Notes under the pieces: generated by a model
Databases searched by the model: none
Told to the model about the DNA's origin: nothing
The model's input: the letters and a program-made list of their open reading frames with translations, nothing else
DNA from: Thaumarchaeota archaeon UBA223
GTDB taxonomy: Archaea; Thermoproteota; Nitrososphaeria; Nitrososphaerales; UBA57
DNA: 10,655 nt
Direction of reading: 5' to 3'
Assembly (NCBI GenBank): GCA_002495905.1
Contig: DAHJ01000032.1
Span: forward strand, 1-10,655
Shown: in pieces, positions 1-6,423 of the stretch
How the letters are laid out: the number at the start of each line of letters is the position of its first letter
How positions within the stretch are numbered: position 1 is the stretch's first letter
Position numbers and translations under genes: made by a program

Positions 1-766
1 CGGCAGCTGTTGGACTAGCTCCAAGCATTACTCGTGAAGTGTTTCGAGTAGAATTACATAAACCAGAAATAAAACTCAAAACTTCGTCAGGAACACTTAC
101 TTGTTCATGAATTAATTTCTTTGCAGAAATAACTGAAGATGCATCTAAAACTTGTTCTACATCAATTTGTTCACCACGTTCATTTTTCTTTTCGAGGACA
201 TCAATCCATGCTTCCTTAGAAGGGTAATTCATAATCAAACGAGCCATGAATCGATCTAATTGTGCAGGAGGTAATGGAAAAGTACCAGCAAATTCAATAG
301 GATTCTTTGTTGCAATAATCATGAAAGGTTGTTCAAGTGCAGTAGTATCACCATCAATAGTAACCTGACCCTCTTGCATTACTTCCAATAATGCAGATTG
401 AGTTTTTGGCGGTGCACGATTAATTTCGTCGACTAGAACGATATTAGAAAATATCGGACCTGCATGGAAATCAAATTCGAGTGTTTTAACATTGAATATA
501 TGTGAACCAGTAATATCAGAAGGCATTAAATCAGGAGTAGATTGAATTCTTCTAAATGAGAGATTGATAGTATCTGAGAATATTTTTGCAAGATAGGTTT
601 TTGCAGTACCAGGAACTCCTTCGATTAGGATATGGCCACCAGTAAATGCTCCAATTGCCAAGAATTTGATGACATTAGGCCAACCAACAACATACTTCGA
701 GATTTCAGTCTCGAGTGCTGAAGCAGCATTCTGAACGTCAGATAAATCTTTAATTTCAGTGATCAT
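1..766 (-). CDS. MoxR-family AAA+ ATPase (C-terminus cut by window edge)
   Basis: MoxR ATPases are AAA+ chaperone-like motors that usually act in maturation of metalloenzymes or cell-envelope complexes. 255 codons are visible. Walker A is GVPGTAKT (residues 50-57), Walker B is VLVDEINR (110-117) followed by the family-typical APPKTQSALLEVMQE, sensor 1 lies in IIATKNPIE (150-158), and LDRFM (170-174) carries the putative arginine finger. The lid begins near residue 180 and the window ends within GASPTAA. The ATG at 766 overlaps the stop of the preceding gene as ATGA, so the two are translationally coupled. Two deviations stand out: most MoxR proteins have ATQNPIE (here ATKNPIE) and GASPRA (here GASPTA), the latter removing the usual sensor-2 arginine. 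The family assignment is very secure; the substrate is unknown. A DUF58 gene often follows in such operons and could lie beyond the left edge. Confidence 0.95.
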   Translation of the reverse strand, partial: MITEIKDLSDVQNAASALETEISKYVVGWPNVIKFLAIGAFTGGHILIEGVPGTAKTYLAKIFSDTINLSFRRIQSTPDLMPSDITGSHIFNVKTLEFDFHAGPIFSNIVLVDEINRAPPKTQSALLEVMQEGQVTIDGDTTALEQPFMIIATKNPIEFAGTFPLPPAQLDRFMARLIMNYPSKEAWIDVLEKKNERGEQIDVEQVLDASSVISAKKLIHEQVSVPDEVLSFISGLCNSTRNTSRVMLGASPTAA

Positions 767-1191
767 ATTCTCGCCCTCGCTAAACTAGAAGTTTTCTGAG
801 ATGACATCCACTTAGAAATAACACTATAGCCAGTTTTATCTATTGCTTGACCTCCATAAGCATATTTTTCCATAGAAGATAGAATGGAATGAAGAGTTTC
901 AGTATCAGCAGGGTTCTTAGAGATCAGATATTCTACTAATTCTCTAATTGTATAGGAATCTTTTTGATCTAAACCTGATGTAAATGCAGAGACCTTTAGA
1001 GTTTTATATAATTTAAGGAATTTTTCATCATACTTCTTTGAAAATTCAATTTTTTGTTTAACAATTTTTTGTCTAACTATATTATTACGAAATAGAAGGA
1101 ATTCAGACAATAAGACAATAAATAATCCAGCTGCTAAAACAGTATTGAATGGTCTTAAAATAATAATTAATTCAGTAAACGGATCACTCAT
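763..1191 (-). CDS. Small membrane protein with DUF4129-like C-terminal domain
   Basis: The product is 142 residues from the ATG at 1191. A hydrophobic segment (about residues 6-31, rich in I, L, F and A) forms one membrane anchor and is followed by a basic, lysine-rich stretch. The C-terminal half has the pattern I recognise from DUF4129: a YKTLK helix, then TIRELVEYL, then a helix ending in EKYAYGG and a final helix. DUF4129 proteins are typical companions of MoxR, DUF58 and transglutaminase-like genes, which matches the neighbour here; the match is from memory and the domain call is moderate. The gene overlaps the upstream stop by 8 bases (ATGAGTGA) and its own stop overlaps the MoxR start. 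In-frame GTG (1197) and TTG (1194) codons could also serve as starts and would add two residues at most. Biochemical function is unknown. Confidence 0.75.
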   Translation of the reverse strand: MSDPFTELIIILRPFNTVLAAGLFIVLLSEFLLFRNNIVRQKIVKQKIEFSKKYDEKFLKLYKTLKVSAFTSGLDQKDSYTIRELVEYLISKNPADTETLHSILSSMEKYAYGGQAIDKTGYSVISKWMSSQKTSSLARARI

Positions 1192-1957
1192 CAACACTCA
1201 ATTCCGTATAAGAAATATTCAAAATAATCTCAGGATTTGTTTTTGCTATTGACCATGGAATTGTTACTCCAGCAGGTACACGAAAACCATCTGACCAGGA
1301 TGCAAATGGAAACAACGGTTCATTTAACTCACAATTAGTGTCGACAGAGTATAAATCAGCACCGCCAACAGGAACTGCGTCTTCGGCGTCATCAGTAAGT
1401 TCACAGGCTATATTATCCAATTCAAGTCCAGACATTTTTATTGAATCAAGATTTACTTCAAACTCAAAGGTACTAGTATATTTTACAAAGACTATATCGT
1501 CAGAAGTAACTTGCCAATCTGCAGATAATGCATTAATATCAATTGAATCAGGAAGGATTTCATATTCATGATGATGTGCTACAATTGTAATATTTTCAAA
1601 GATGTCAATTGATTCAGTAGTCCATTCACCAATTTTCATATCATAAGTTCCCTCTTCCAAAATAACGGTTACCATGCCAGTACCATTAGTTGTGCCGGTA
1701 ACAGCGATTGAATCAGTTGGTCCAAAATCATTCCAAAAATAAAATACAATATTAATATTTGAAGTGGCAGTTGTAGCAAATGCTTCACCAATATTTTTAT
1801 CGTTAGTCCAAGTTTCAATAACTATAGTATGCATAGGAAGAAGATCAGGTTCTGGAGGTTTAGGTTCAGGATAATTCAATACTACAAATGAACTAGTGAT
1901 AATAGCAACTGAGATTAGTACGACCTGAAGTAAAATGGAATTTACAGATGAACTCAA
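1184..1957 (-). CDS. Membrane-anchored extracytoplasmic protein, first gene of MoxR operon
   Basis: I do not recognise the family. The start is taken as TTG at 1957 because GGGGAG (1964-1969) sits six bases upstream; an in-frame TTG at 1981 would add eight residues but has no ribosome binding site. The 257-residue product begins with a short polar stretch and a hydrophobic helix (about residues 7-29), best read as an uncleaved signal anchor or signal peptide, then a proline-rich spacer (YPEPKPPEPD). The remainder is acidic, rich in T, V, I, D and E and predicted mostly beta-strand, with two cysteines in contexts IACEL and TNCEL that could form a disulfide outside the cell. The segment around VTVILEEGTYDMKIG resembles PEGA or carboxypeptidase-regulatory-like beta-sandwich repeats. 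Position before DUF4129-like and MoxR genes suggests an envelope role; this is inference. Confidence 0.75.
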   Translation of the reverse strand: MSSSVNSILLQVVLISVAIITSSFVVLNYPEPKPPEPDLLPMHTIVIETWTNDKNIGEAFATTATSNINIVFYFWNDFGPTDSIAVTGTTNGTGMVTVILEEGTYDMKIGEWTTESIDIFENITIVAHHHEYEILPDSIDINALSADWQVTSDDIVFVKYTSTFEFEVNLDSIKMSGLELDNIACELTDDAEDAVPVGGADLYSVDTNCELNEPLFPFASWSDGFRVPAGVTIPWSIAKTNPEIILNISYTELSVDE

Positions 1958-1963
1958 ATATAT

Positions 1964-1969
1964 CTCCCC
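1964..1969 (-). promoter_or_regulatory. Ribosome binding site deciding a TTG start
   Basis: GGGGAG on the minus strand is followed by ATATAT and then TTG at 1957. The six-base spacing is ideal and supports the internal TTG over the one at 1981. Confidence 0.6.
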
Positions 1970-2015
1970 TAAAGTACACAACGAATACTAGTATGTAAGG
2001 GTTTTAGAAACAATC

Positions 2016-2023
2016 AATATAAA
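2016..2023 (-). promoter_or_regulatory. TATA box of the MoxR operon
   Basis: TTTATATT on the minus strand predicts a transcription start about 26 bases downstream, near 1993, leaving a leader of roughly 36 bases that contains the GGGGAG ribosome binding site. It is in the divergent region 1958-2119 shared with psmB. The rest of that region is an A-rich tract (about 2031-2062) with no recognisable hairpin. Confidence 0.5.
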
Positions 2024-2063
2024 CCCGGATTAAAAAAAAATAAATAAAATAAAAATTAATAAG

Positions 2064-2072
2064 ATTTATTTA
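2064..2072 (+). promoter_or_regulatory. TATA box of psmB-fttA
   Basis: ATTTATTTA preceded by a purine-rich AATAAG (possible BRE). Transcription would begin near 2093 and give a leader of about 27 bases carrying the psmB ribosome binding site. Inferred from position and composition only. Confidence 0.4.
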
Positions 2073-2107
2073 CTCGAATTGCTAATATAACATAATCCAA
2101 TTTTTTT

Positions 2108-2113
2108 GGTGAT
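2108..2113 (+). promoter_or_regulatory. Ribosome binding site of psmB (TTG start)
   Basis: GGTGAT matches the archaeal anti-Shine-Dalgarno and lies six bases before the TTG at 2120. It decides the start because there is no nearby in-frame ATG before the propeptide cleavage site. Confidence 0.65.
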
Positions 2114-2119
2114 ATTCTA

Positions 2120-2779
2120 TTGTTTAAAGAGAATGAAATAAAAAATCAAGTTCATGGTACAACCACCGTAGGTTTAGTATGTAGTGATGGTATTGTTTTA
2201 ACTACAGATACACGTGCATCAATGGGCTATTATATTGCAAGTAGAACAGTAAATAAAATTGCAGTCATCGATAATCATTGTGGAGTAACAATTGCAGGTG
2301 GAGTAGCAGATGCACAATTTGCTATTGATCAATTAAAATATCAAGCAAAAATGTATAAACTCGAAAAAGCAGAAAATCTTCCGATTTCTTCTGTAGCAAG
2401 AATGACTTCAAATCTATTTTATTCAACACTTCATCAGAAATTTTCTTTATTATATGCAGATATTTTAGTAGGGGGCATAGACCATGACGGTCCTCAATTA
2501 TACAATATTGATATGTTTGGAACATTAACAAAAGAAGAATATTATTCAACTGGAAGTGGATCGCCAGTTGCATACGGTATTCTAGAGAGTGAATTCAAGA
2601 ATGACTTAACAGTTGCGGAGGCAATGCCAATTGCAGTGAAGGCAGTGTACGGGGCTATTTTAAGAAATTCAGGAACAGGAGATGGATTAAACATTGTTAC
2701 AATTAAAAAAGACATTCTAAAGGAATACGCCCTAGAAGAAAAACAAGAAATTTTAAAAGAGCTTTCTGGAAGACTTTGA
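2120..2779 (+). CDS. psmB: Proteasome beta subunit
   Basis: This is the catalytic beta subunit of the archaeal 20S proteasome, an N-terminal threonine protease that forms the inner rings and degrades unfolded proteins fed by PAN/Cdc48-type ATPases. The 219-residue precursor has a 13-residue propeptide ending in HG; cleavage exposes Thr14 (Thr1 of the mature chain) in HG-TTTVG. Counting from that threonine, Asp17 (in TTDTRAS) and Lys33 (in VNKIAV) are in their canonical places, so the active site looks intact. AGGVADAQ and STGSGSPVAYG are further family hallmarks. The start is TTG with a good GGTGAT site. The fttA gene begins one base after the stop, so the two are almost certainly cotranscribed, an adjacency I recall from other archaea. 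The alpha subunit is not in this window. Confidence 0.96.
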   Translation: MFKENEIKNQVHGTTTVGLVCSDGIVLTTDTRASMGYYIASRTVNKIAVIDNHCGVTIAGGVADAQFAIDQLKYQAKMYKLEKAENLPISSVARMTSNLFYSTLHQKFSLLYADILVGGIDHDGPQLYNIDMFGTLTKEEYYSTGSGSPVAYGILESEFKNDLTVAEAMPIAVKAVYGAILRNSGTGDGLNIVTIKKDILKEYALEEKQEILKELSGRL

Positions 2780-2780
2780 A

Positions 2781-4694
2781 ATGGCAGTGATGAATAAATC
2801 ACAAGAATTAATGACGACAATACTAAAATCATTACCTCCTGAAGCAGAAATTACTCGAATAGAATATGAAGGACCAAGAATTGCAATATATACAAAGAAT
2901 TATGATTTTTTAACAAGTAATAATTACATAATTTCTGATATAGTAAATACTGTAAAAAGAAGACTAGTTATAAGAACAGACAAATCAATTAGAAAATCAG
3001 AAAATGAGGCTTCTGAAATATTAAAAAATTCAATAAGTGAAGAAATAGGACTAGGCAACATATATTATGATGATGCATTAGGTGAAGTAATAATTGAAGT
3101 TTTAGAACCACAAAAATTAACAAATAATTCAGAAATAAATCTACATAAATTGTCTGCGAGTATTGGTTGGAAAATTATTGTTAAAAAAGGATCAGATCTA
3201 CCTTCATCAAGCATCAAAACAATACATTATGTAAAACAAGCAGAAGCAGAAAGTAGAAGCGAATTTTATAGACAAATAGGGGAAGAAATATTCAGACCAA
3301 AATTATCACAAGCTTCAAATGTCACGTTAAAGAGTTTAGGAGGATTCAATCAGGTTGGAAGATCCTGTATGTTGTTAACAACACCAGAAAGTAAAATACT
3401 ATTAGATTGTGGAATATTACCCAATGCCAAAAATACTTGGGACTCTTATCCAAGGCTAGATTGGGCAGATTTTGACATGGATGATTTAGACGCAGTAGTA
3501 ATATCTCATGCGCATTTAGATCATTCAGGTTATTTACCTGTACTATTCAAATATGGTTATAGAGGTCCAGTATACTGTACAGAACCAACATTATCATTGA
3601 TGGCATTATTACATAATGATTATGTAAAGATCAACTCACATGAAGGATCACAAGTATTATACGAAGGAAGAGATGTGAGGAAAATGATACAGCATACAAT
3701 TACATTGCCTTATGGATTAGTTACAGACATATCTCCAGATATAAAATTAGTATTAAACAATGCAGGTCATATTCTGGGTTCTGCAACTTGTCATTTACAC
3801 ATTGGAGATGGATTGCATAATATTCTATATACTGGAGATTTTAAATTTGCAAAAACTAAACTTTTTGATGAAACAATTTGGAATTATCCAAGAGTAGAGA
3901 CATTAATCATGGAAAGTACATATGGTGGAAAAGCAGATATGATGCCATCGAGAGAACAAATGGAATCAAATCTAGTAAATTCTATTAATTCTACGCTTGA
4001 AAATGGGGGTAAAGTATTGATTCCAAGTCCTGCAGTAGGAAGAGCACAAGAAATTATGTTAGTATTAGATCAGCAAATGAGAGAAAAGAAATTAATTGAA
4101 TGTCCAATTTATCTTGAAGGAATGATTTCAGAGGCAACTGCAATACACATTGCTTCTACTGAATTTTTAAGTCGTGATTTAAGAAATAGTATAGCAAGAG
4201 GTCAAGGTAATCCATTTCAAAGCGAGTATTTCACCATAATCGATCATCATAGTAAAAGAGAAGAAGTGTTAAGAGATGAACCTTCAATAATTATGGCTAC
4301 ATCAGGAATGCTCGAAGGAGGACCTGTAATGAGATATTTCGAAGAATTAGCTCCTATTGAAAAGAATAAATTAATTTTTGTATCATACCAAATAGCAGGA
4401 ACATTAGGAAGAAGAATAATGGATGGTGCAAATCAGGCAAGTATAGTAGATAAAGATGGAAAAATCAAAATAGTGGATATAAATTGTCCAAAAGAAAAAA
4501 TTGATGGATTTAGTGGGCATTCAGATTATAATCAATTAATTAGATTTGTTGGAAAGCTTAGACCAAAATTAAGAAATGTAATAATCAACCATGGAGAACA
4601 AACAAAAGTAGAGAATTTAGCTAATTCGGTATCAAGAATTTACAGAATTAGAACACATAGACCAGAAGTTCAAGAAGCAATTAAATTAATTTAA
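2781..4694 (+). CDS. fttA: FttA/aCPSF1 transcription termination nuclease (KH-MBL-beta-CASP)
   Basis: This is the archaeal homologue of CPSF73, a zinc-dependent ribonuclease that cleaves nascent RNA at U-rich 3' ends and terminates transcription. At 637 residues it has the usual full length. Residues 1-~145 form the two KH-type RNA-binding domains. The metallo-beta-lactamase core follows (about 180-390) with motif 1 LLDCG, motif 2 HAHLDH (H243, H245, D247, H248), motif 3 NAGH (H330) and motif 4 TGD (D353). The beta-CASP insert carries motif A in MESTYG (E378), the conserved TSGMLEGGP, motif B HSDY (H580) and motif C NHGE (H604). All metal ligands and beta-CASP motifs are present. ATG 2781 is one base after the psmB stop; ATG 2790 is a possible alternative. 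The stop overlaps that of the convergent SepF-like gene. Confidence 0.96.
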   Translation: MAVMNKSQELMTTILKSLPPEAEITRIEYEGPRIAIYTKNYDFLTSNNYIISDIVNTVKRRLVIRTDKSIRKSENEASEILKNSISEEIGLGNIYYDDALGEVIIEVLEPQKLTNNSEINLHKLSASIGWKIIVKKGSDLPSSSIKTIHYVKQAEAESRSEFYRQIGEEIFRPKLSQASNVTLKSLGGFNQVGRSCMLLTTPESKILLDCGILPNAKNTWDSYPRLDWADFDMDDLDAVVISHAHLDHSGYLPVLFKYGYRGPVYCTEPTLSLMALLHNDYVKINSHEGSQVLYEGRDVRKMIQHTITLPYGLVTDISPDIKLVLNNAGHILGSATCHLHIGDGLHNILYTGDFKFAKTKLFDETIWNYPRVETLIMESTYGGKADMMPSREQMESNLVNSINSTLENGGKVLIPSPAVGRAQEIMLVLDQQMREKKLIECPIYLEGMISEATAIHIASTEFLSRDLRNSIARGQGNPFQSEYFTIIDHHSKREEVLRDEPSIIMATSGMLEGGPVMRYFEELAPIEKNKLIFVSYQIAGTLGRRIMDGANQASIVDKDGKIKIVDINCPKEKIDGFSGHSDYNQLIRFVGKLRPKLRNVIINHGEQTKVENLANSVSRIYRIRTHRPEVQEAIKLI

Positions 4695-4987
4695 GAAAGA
4701 CCACGCCAGATTTTTACTCCAGGTGGAGTAAGAACAACTCTTTCATCGCCAAGTCTTACAATATCGCCGCCAATTGATGATACATAACTATAAAGTTCTT
4801 CAATTGCCTTTTTTAGTTCTTTAACATTTTTTTGTGCAATAGGAGTTATTCTCAATATAACAATCATATTTTGAGAGACTTCATCTTTAATTGTAGAAAT
4901 TTGATCCAGATCTTTCAATGGTATAGCTTTTAGATACATTTGTTGATCTTTTTCAATTGAATTTTTGTCGATTTTCAGAGATGACAA
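4691..4987 (-). CDS. SepF-like (DUF552) protein
   Basis: The 98-residue protein matches the SepF/YlmF (DUF552) fold. A short polar leader (1-16) is followed by MYLKAIPLKDLDQI, a strand IVILRITP (42-49), a helix (about 52-70), then GGDIVRLGDERVVLTPP (73-89), the glycine-rich turn and closing strand typical of the family. In bacteria and FtsZ-bearing archaea, SepF dimers tether FtsZ to the membrane through an N-terminal amphipathic helix. Here that leader is charged and not clearly amphipathic, so membrane binding is uncertain. The start is probably TTG 4987, which has no ribosome binding site but lies about 26 bases from a TATA-like box, suggesting a leaderless message; ATG 4939 would remove the leader entirely. 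The gene is last in the IscA-phosphatase-PUA cluster. Family call good, division role inferred. Confidence 0.8.
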   Translation of the reverse strand: MSSLKIDKNSIEKDQQMYLKAIPLKDLDQISTIKDEVSQNMIVILRITPIAQKNVKELKKAIEELYSYVSSIGGDIVRLGDERVVLTPPGVKIWRGLS

Positions 4988-5009
4988 TAAAACTATTATG
5001 AATTCATCG

Positions 5010-5017
5010 TTTATTAA
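5010..5017 (-). promoter_or_regulatory. Possible TATA box for the SepF-like gene
   Basis: TTAATAAA on the minus strand is centred about 26 bases before the TTG at 4987, overlapping the end of the 31-base gap after the PUA gene. It would allow separate, leaderless transcription of the SepF-like gene. AT-rich sequence makes chance matches common. Confidence 0.35.
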
Positions 5018-5018
5018 T

Positions 5019-5510
5019 TTAGCCGACCGAGAGGTTCAAGTCCTTACAGGAATTCCATATATTATCGCCAACAAAATGAAGATTTTCAACGACCATGCCT
5101 TTAGACATAGAAAGTAGTTCTTCAGATGAATGAAGTGATTTGCCAACTGCAAGATTTTGATCATGATCATCCTCAGAAATGACAACAATAGAATTTGTAG
5201 GAAAGTCATTAGATATTTTTTTTATGCCAGGTCTCATAATATTTGCGCCTTTACAAACAAAAGGAATAGCTCCTTTATCAACAACAAGTTTAGGAAGAGA
5301 TGATAGTGTACTGGAATCTTTTAAGAATGGAAATAAAGAAGTTTCATTACGAACAATAATAAAATTAGATGATGAAAGAATTTCAATTTCGCTATTTAAT
5401 TCAAATGATTTGACTTGTTTGAGTTTTGGTAAAGTAGAAATCAACGAAAGATTATTTAATTCTTCGAGAAGAGAATTAATTTCTCGTTTGGACAGGAATT
5501 TAATTTTCAT
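5019..5510 (-). CDS. MCT-1/Tma20-like PUA-domain RNA-binding protein
   Basis: The 163-residue product has a basic helical N-terminal pre-PUA domain (about 1-75) and a C-terminal PUA domain (about 76-157) with DKGAIPFVCKGANIMRPGI (78-96), the classic G-A...R-P-G core, followed by VVISED and the terminal strand GMVVENLHFVGD. This architecture is that of archaeal homologues of eukaryotic MCTS1/Tma20, which bind the small ribosomal subunit and act in start-site selection, reinitiation or recycling; the archaeal function is less well defined. The ATG at 5510 lies inside the end of the phosphatase gene (11-base overlap), with GGTAAT as a plausible ribosome binding site, so translation is probably coupled. 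Other PUA proteins such as modification enzymes are unlikely because no catalytic domain is attached. Confidence 0.85.
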   Translation of the reverse strand: MKIKFLSKREINSLLEELNNLSLISTLPKLKQVKSFELNSEIEILSSSNFIIVRNETSLFPFLKDSSTLSSLPKLVVDKGAIPFVCKGANIMRPGIKKISNDFPTNSIVVISEDDHDQNLAVGKSLHSSEELLSMSKGMVVENLHFVGDNIWNSCKDLNLSVG

Positions 5511-6030
5511 TAGAATTACCTTTAGTATTCAAATAATCAGAATAGTCAGTCAATGATTTAATTTGTTGAGATTCAATAGATTTTCTAAACCCGGCAATAC
5601 CAGGACGTTTCTTGCGTACCTCTTTAATAGAATTTTCAACAGACATTCCAGATGTAATGAGTAAAGCTGCTAGAATAGTACCAGTTCTACCAATACCAGC
5701 TCTGCAATGAACTACCACAGGTTGATTATTAGAGATGCATTCATTAATGAAGTTAACAGAATCTACAATGTTCTCAATAGAAGGTAATGAATGATCTTCA
5801 ATAGGAATATGTTTGAAATTAACTGAATGATTTGAAATGACTTTGTCGTTAAGTGAACTAGTTGTCAAGGTAAGAATTGCAGAGATATTTTGATTTATTA
5901 GATAATCCAATTCTGTTTTATAATTAATAAAACCAGATCCTGCTACTTGATTATCTATAAGCCACTTGAAATTAGTTGGTTTTGAGAACAGTAACCCGAA
6001 TAGTTTCCTGTAGATATCTCCAATAAACAT
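5500..6030 (-). CDS. Dual-specificity/tyrosine protein phosphatase
   Basis: A cysteine-based phosphatase of the dual-specificity superfamily. With ATG 6030 as start the protein has 176 residues. The P-loop is VVVHCRAGIGRTG, with nucleophile C109 and arginine R115, and the general acid is probably D79 in PIEDHSLP; both are at normal spacing. KPTNFKWLI and VAGSG near the N-terminus are typical of a small archaeal/eukaryotic DSP family. The substrate could be phosphoprotein or phosphorylated RNA or lipid and cannot be told from sequence. An in-frame GTG at 6069 would add 13 residues and overlap the upstream gene by 23 bases; neither start has a clear ribosome binding site, and ATG 6030 was chosen because the extra residues do not look family-like. 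It sits between iscA-like and PUA genes, overlapping the latter. Confidence 0.9.
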   Translation of the reverse strand: MFIGDIYRKLFGLLFSKPTNFKWLIDNQVAGSGFINYKTELDYLINQNISAILTLTTSSLNDKVISNHSVNFKHIPIEDHSLPSIENIVDSVNFINECISNNQPVVVHCRAGIGRTGTILAALLITSGMSVENSIKEVRKKRPGIAGFRKSIESQQIKSLTDYSDYLNTKGNSNEN

Positions 6031-6046
6031 ACTAGAATCGAATTTA

Positions 6047-6385
6047 TTATACTGATACAGATTTTCCACAGGCGCAGGTGGAAGTTACATTAGGATTATT
6101 AATTTTAAAACCAGAAGATTCAATAGACTCAAGATAATCAATTGAAGAACCATCAAGATATTTTGCGCTGAATGGATCGATAAAGATCTTCAAGCCTTCT
6201 GTCTCGATAATTATGTCATCATCGGAACTATTATCTTCTAAAGCCATACCATAAGTAAGTCCAGCACATCCGCCTCCAGCTACATAAACTCTAAGACCAG
6301 GACTAGATTTTTCTTCAATTTTAGAAAATTCTTTAACTTTATCAATTGCTTTTTGACTAATACTAACTAATTCAGTTTGACTCAT
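6047..6385 (-). CDS. A-type Fe-S cluster carrier (IscA/ErpA/HesB family)
   Basis: A 112-residue A-type carrier protein that holds and passes on Fe-S clusters (or iron) to apo-proteins in the cytoplasm. The three conserved cysteines are present: C40 in AGGGCAGLTYG and C104/C106 in the C-terminal TCACG, together with FIDPFSAKYLDGSSIDY, the strand-loop typical of the family. The ATG at 6385 has no ribosome binding site, but a TATA box is centred 26 bases upstream, so the message is probably leaderless. The gene heads a cluster continuing with the phosphatase, PUA and SepF-like genes. IscA, SufA and ErpA subtypes cannot be separated with confidence, hence no symbol. Confidence 0.93.
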   Translation of the reverse strand: MSQTELVSISQKAIDKVKEFSKIEEKSSPGLRVYVAGGGCAGLTYGMALEDNSSDDDIIIETEGLKIFIDPFSAKYLDGSSIDYLESIESSGFKINNPNVTSTCACGKSVSV

Positions 6386-6406
6386 AAATTATCATAGTTT
6401 AAGATT

Positions 6407-6414
6407 CAATATAA
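6407..6414 (-). promoter_or_regulatory. TATA box of the iscA-like gene
   Basis: TTATATTG preceded by AAAAGG (BRE-like purines) on the minus strand, centred 26 bases before ATG 6385. The 38-base gap after the 99-residue gene holds this promoter and little else. Predicts a leaderless transcript. Confidence 0.55.
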
Positions 6415-6423
6415 CCTTTTAGA

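Noticed and set aside
1338..1571. Plus-strand open frame of 77 codons
   Set aside because: Antisense to the extracytoplasmic protein gene, serine-rich low-information translation, no ribosome binding site.
2031..2062. A-rich tract as a replication origin or terminator
   Set aside because: No repeats resembling origin recognition boxes, no unwinding element pattern beyond AT-richness, no cdc6 gene nearby, and no hairpin; it is simply a divergent promoter region.
2322..2832. Two minus-strand open frames antisense to psmB and its junction with fttA
   Set aside because: They lie opposite strongly conserved psmB sequence; translations are typical antisense shadows.
4998..5007. Ten-base palindrome ATGAATTCAT before the SepF-like gene as an operator
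   Set aside because: A 10-base palindrome is expected by chance several times in AT-rich sequence of this length; nothing else supports it.
5179..5556. Plus-strand open frame of 125 codons
   Set aside because: Antisense to the clear PUA-domain gene; no motif or ribosome binding site.
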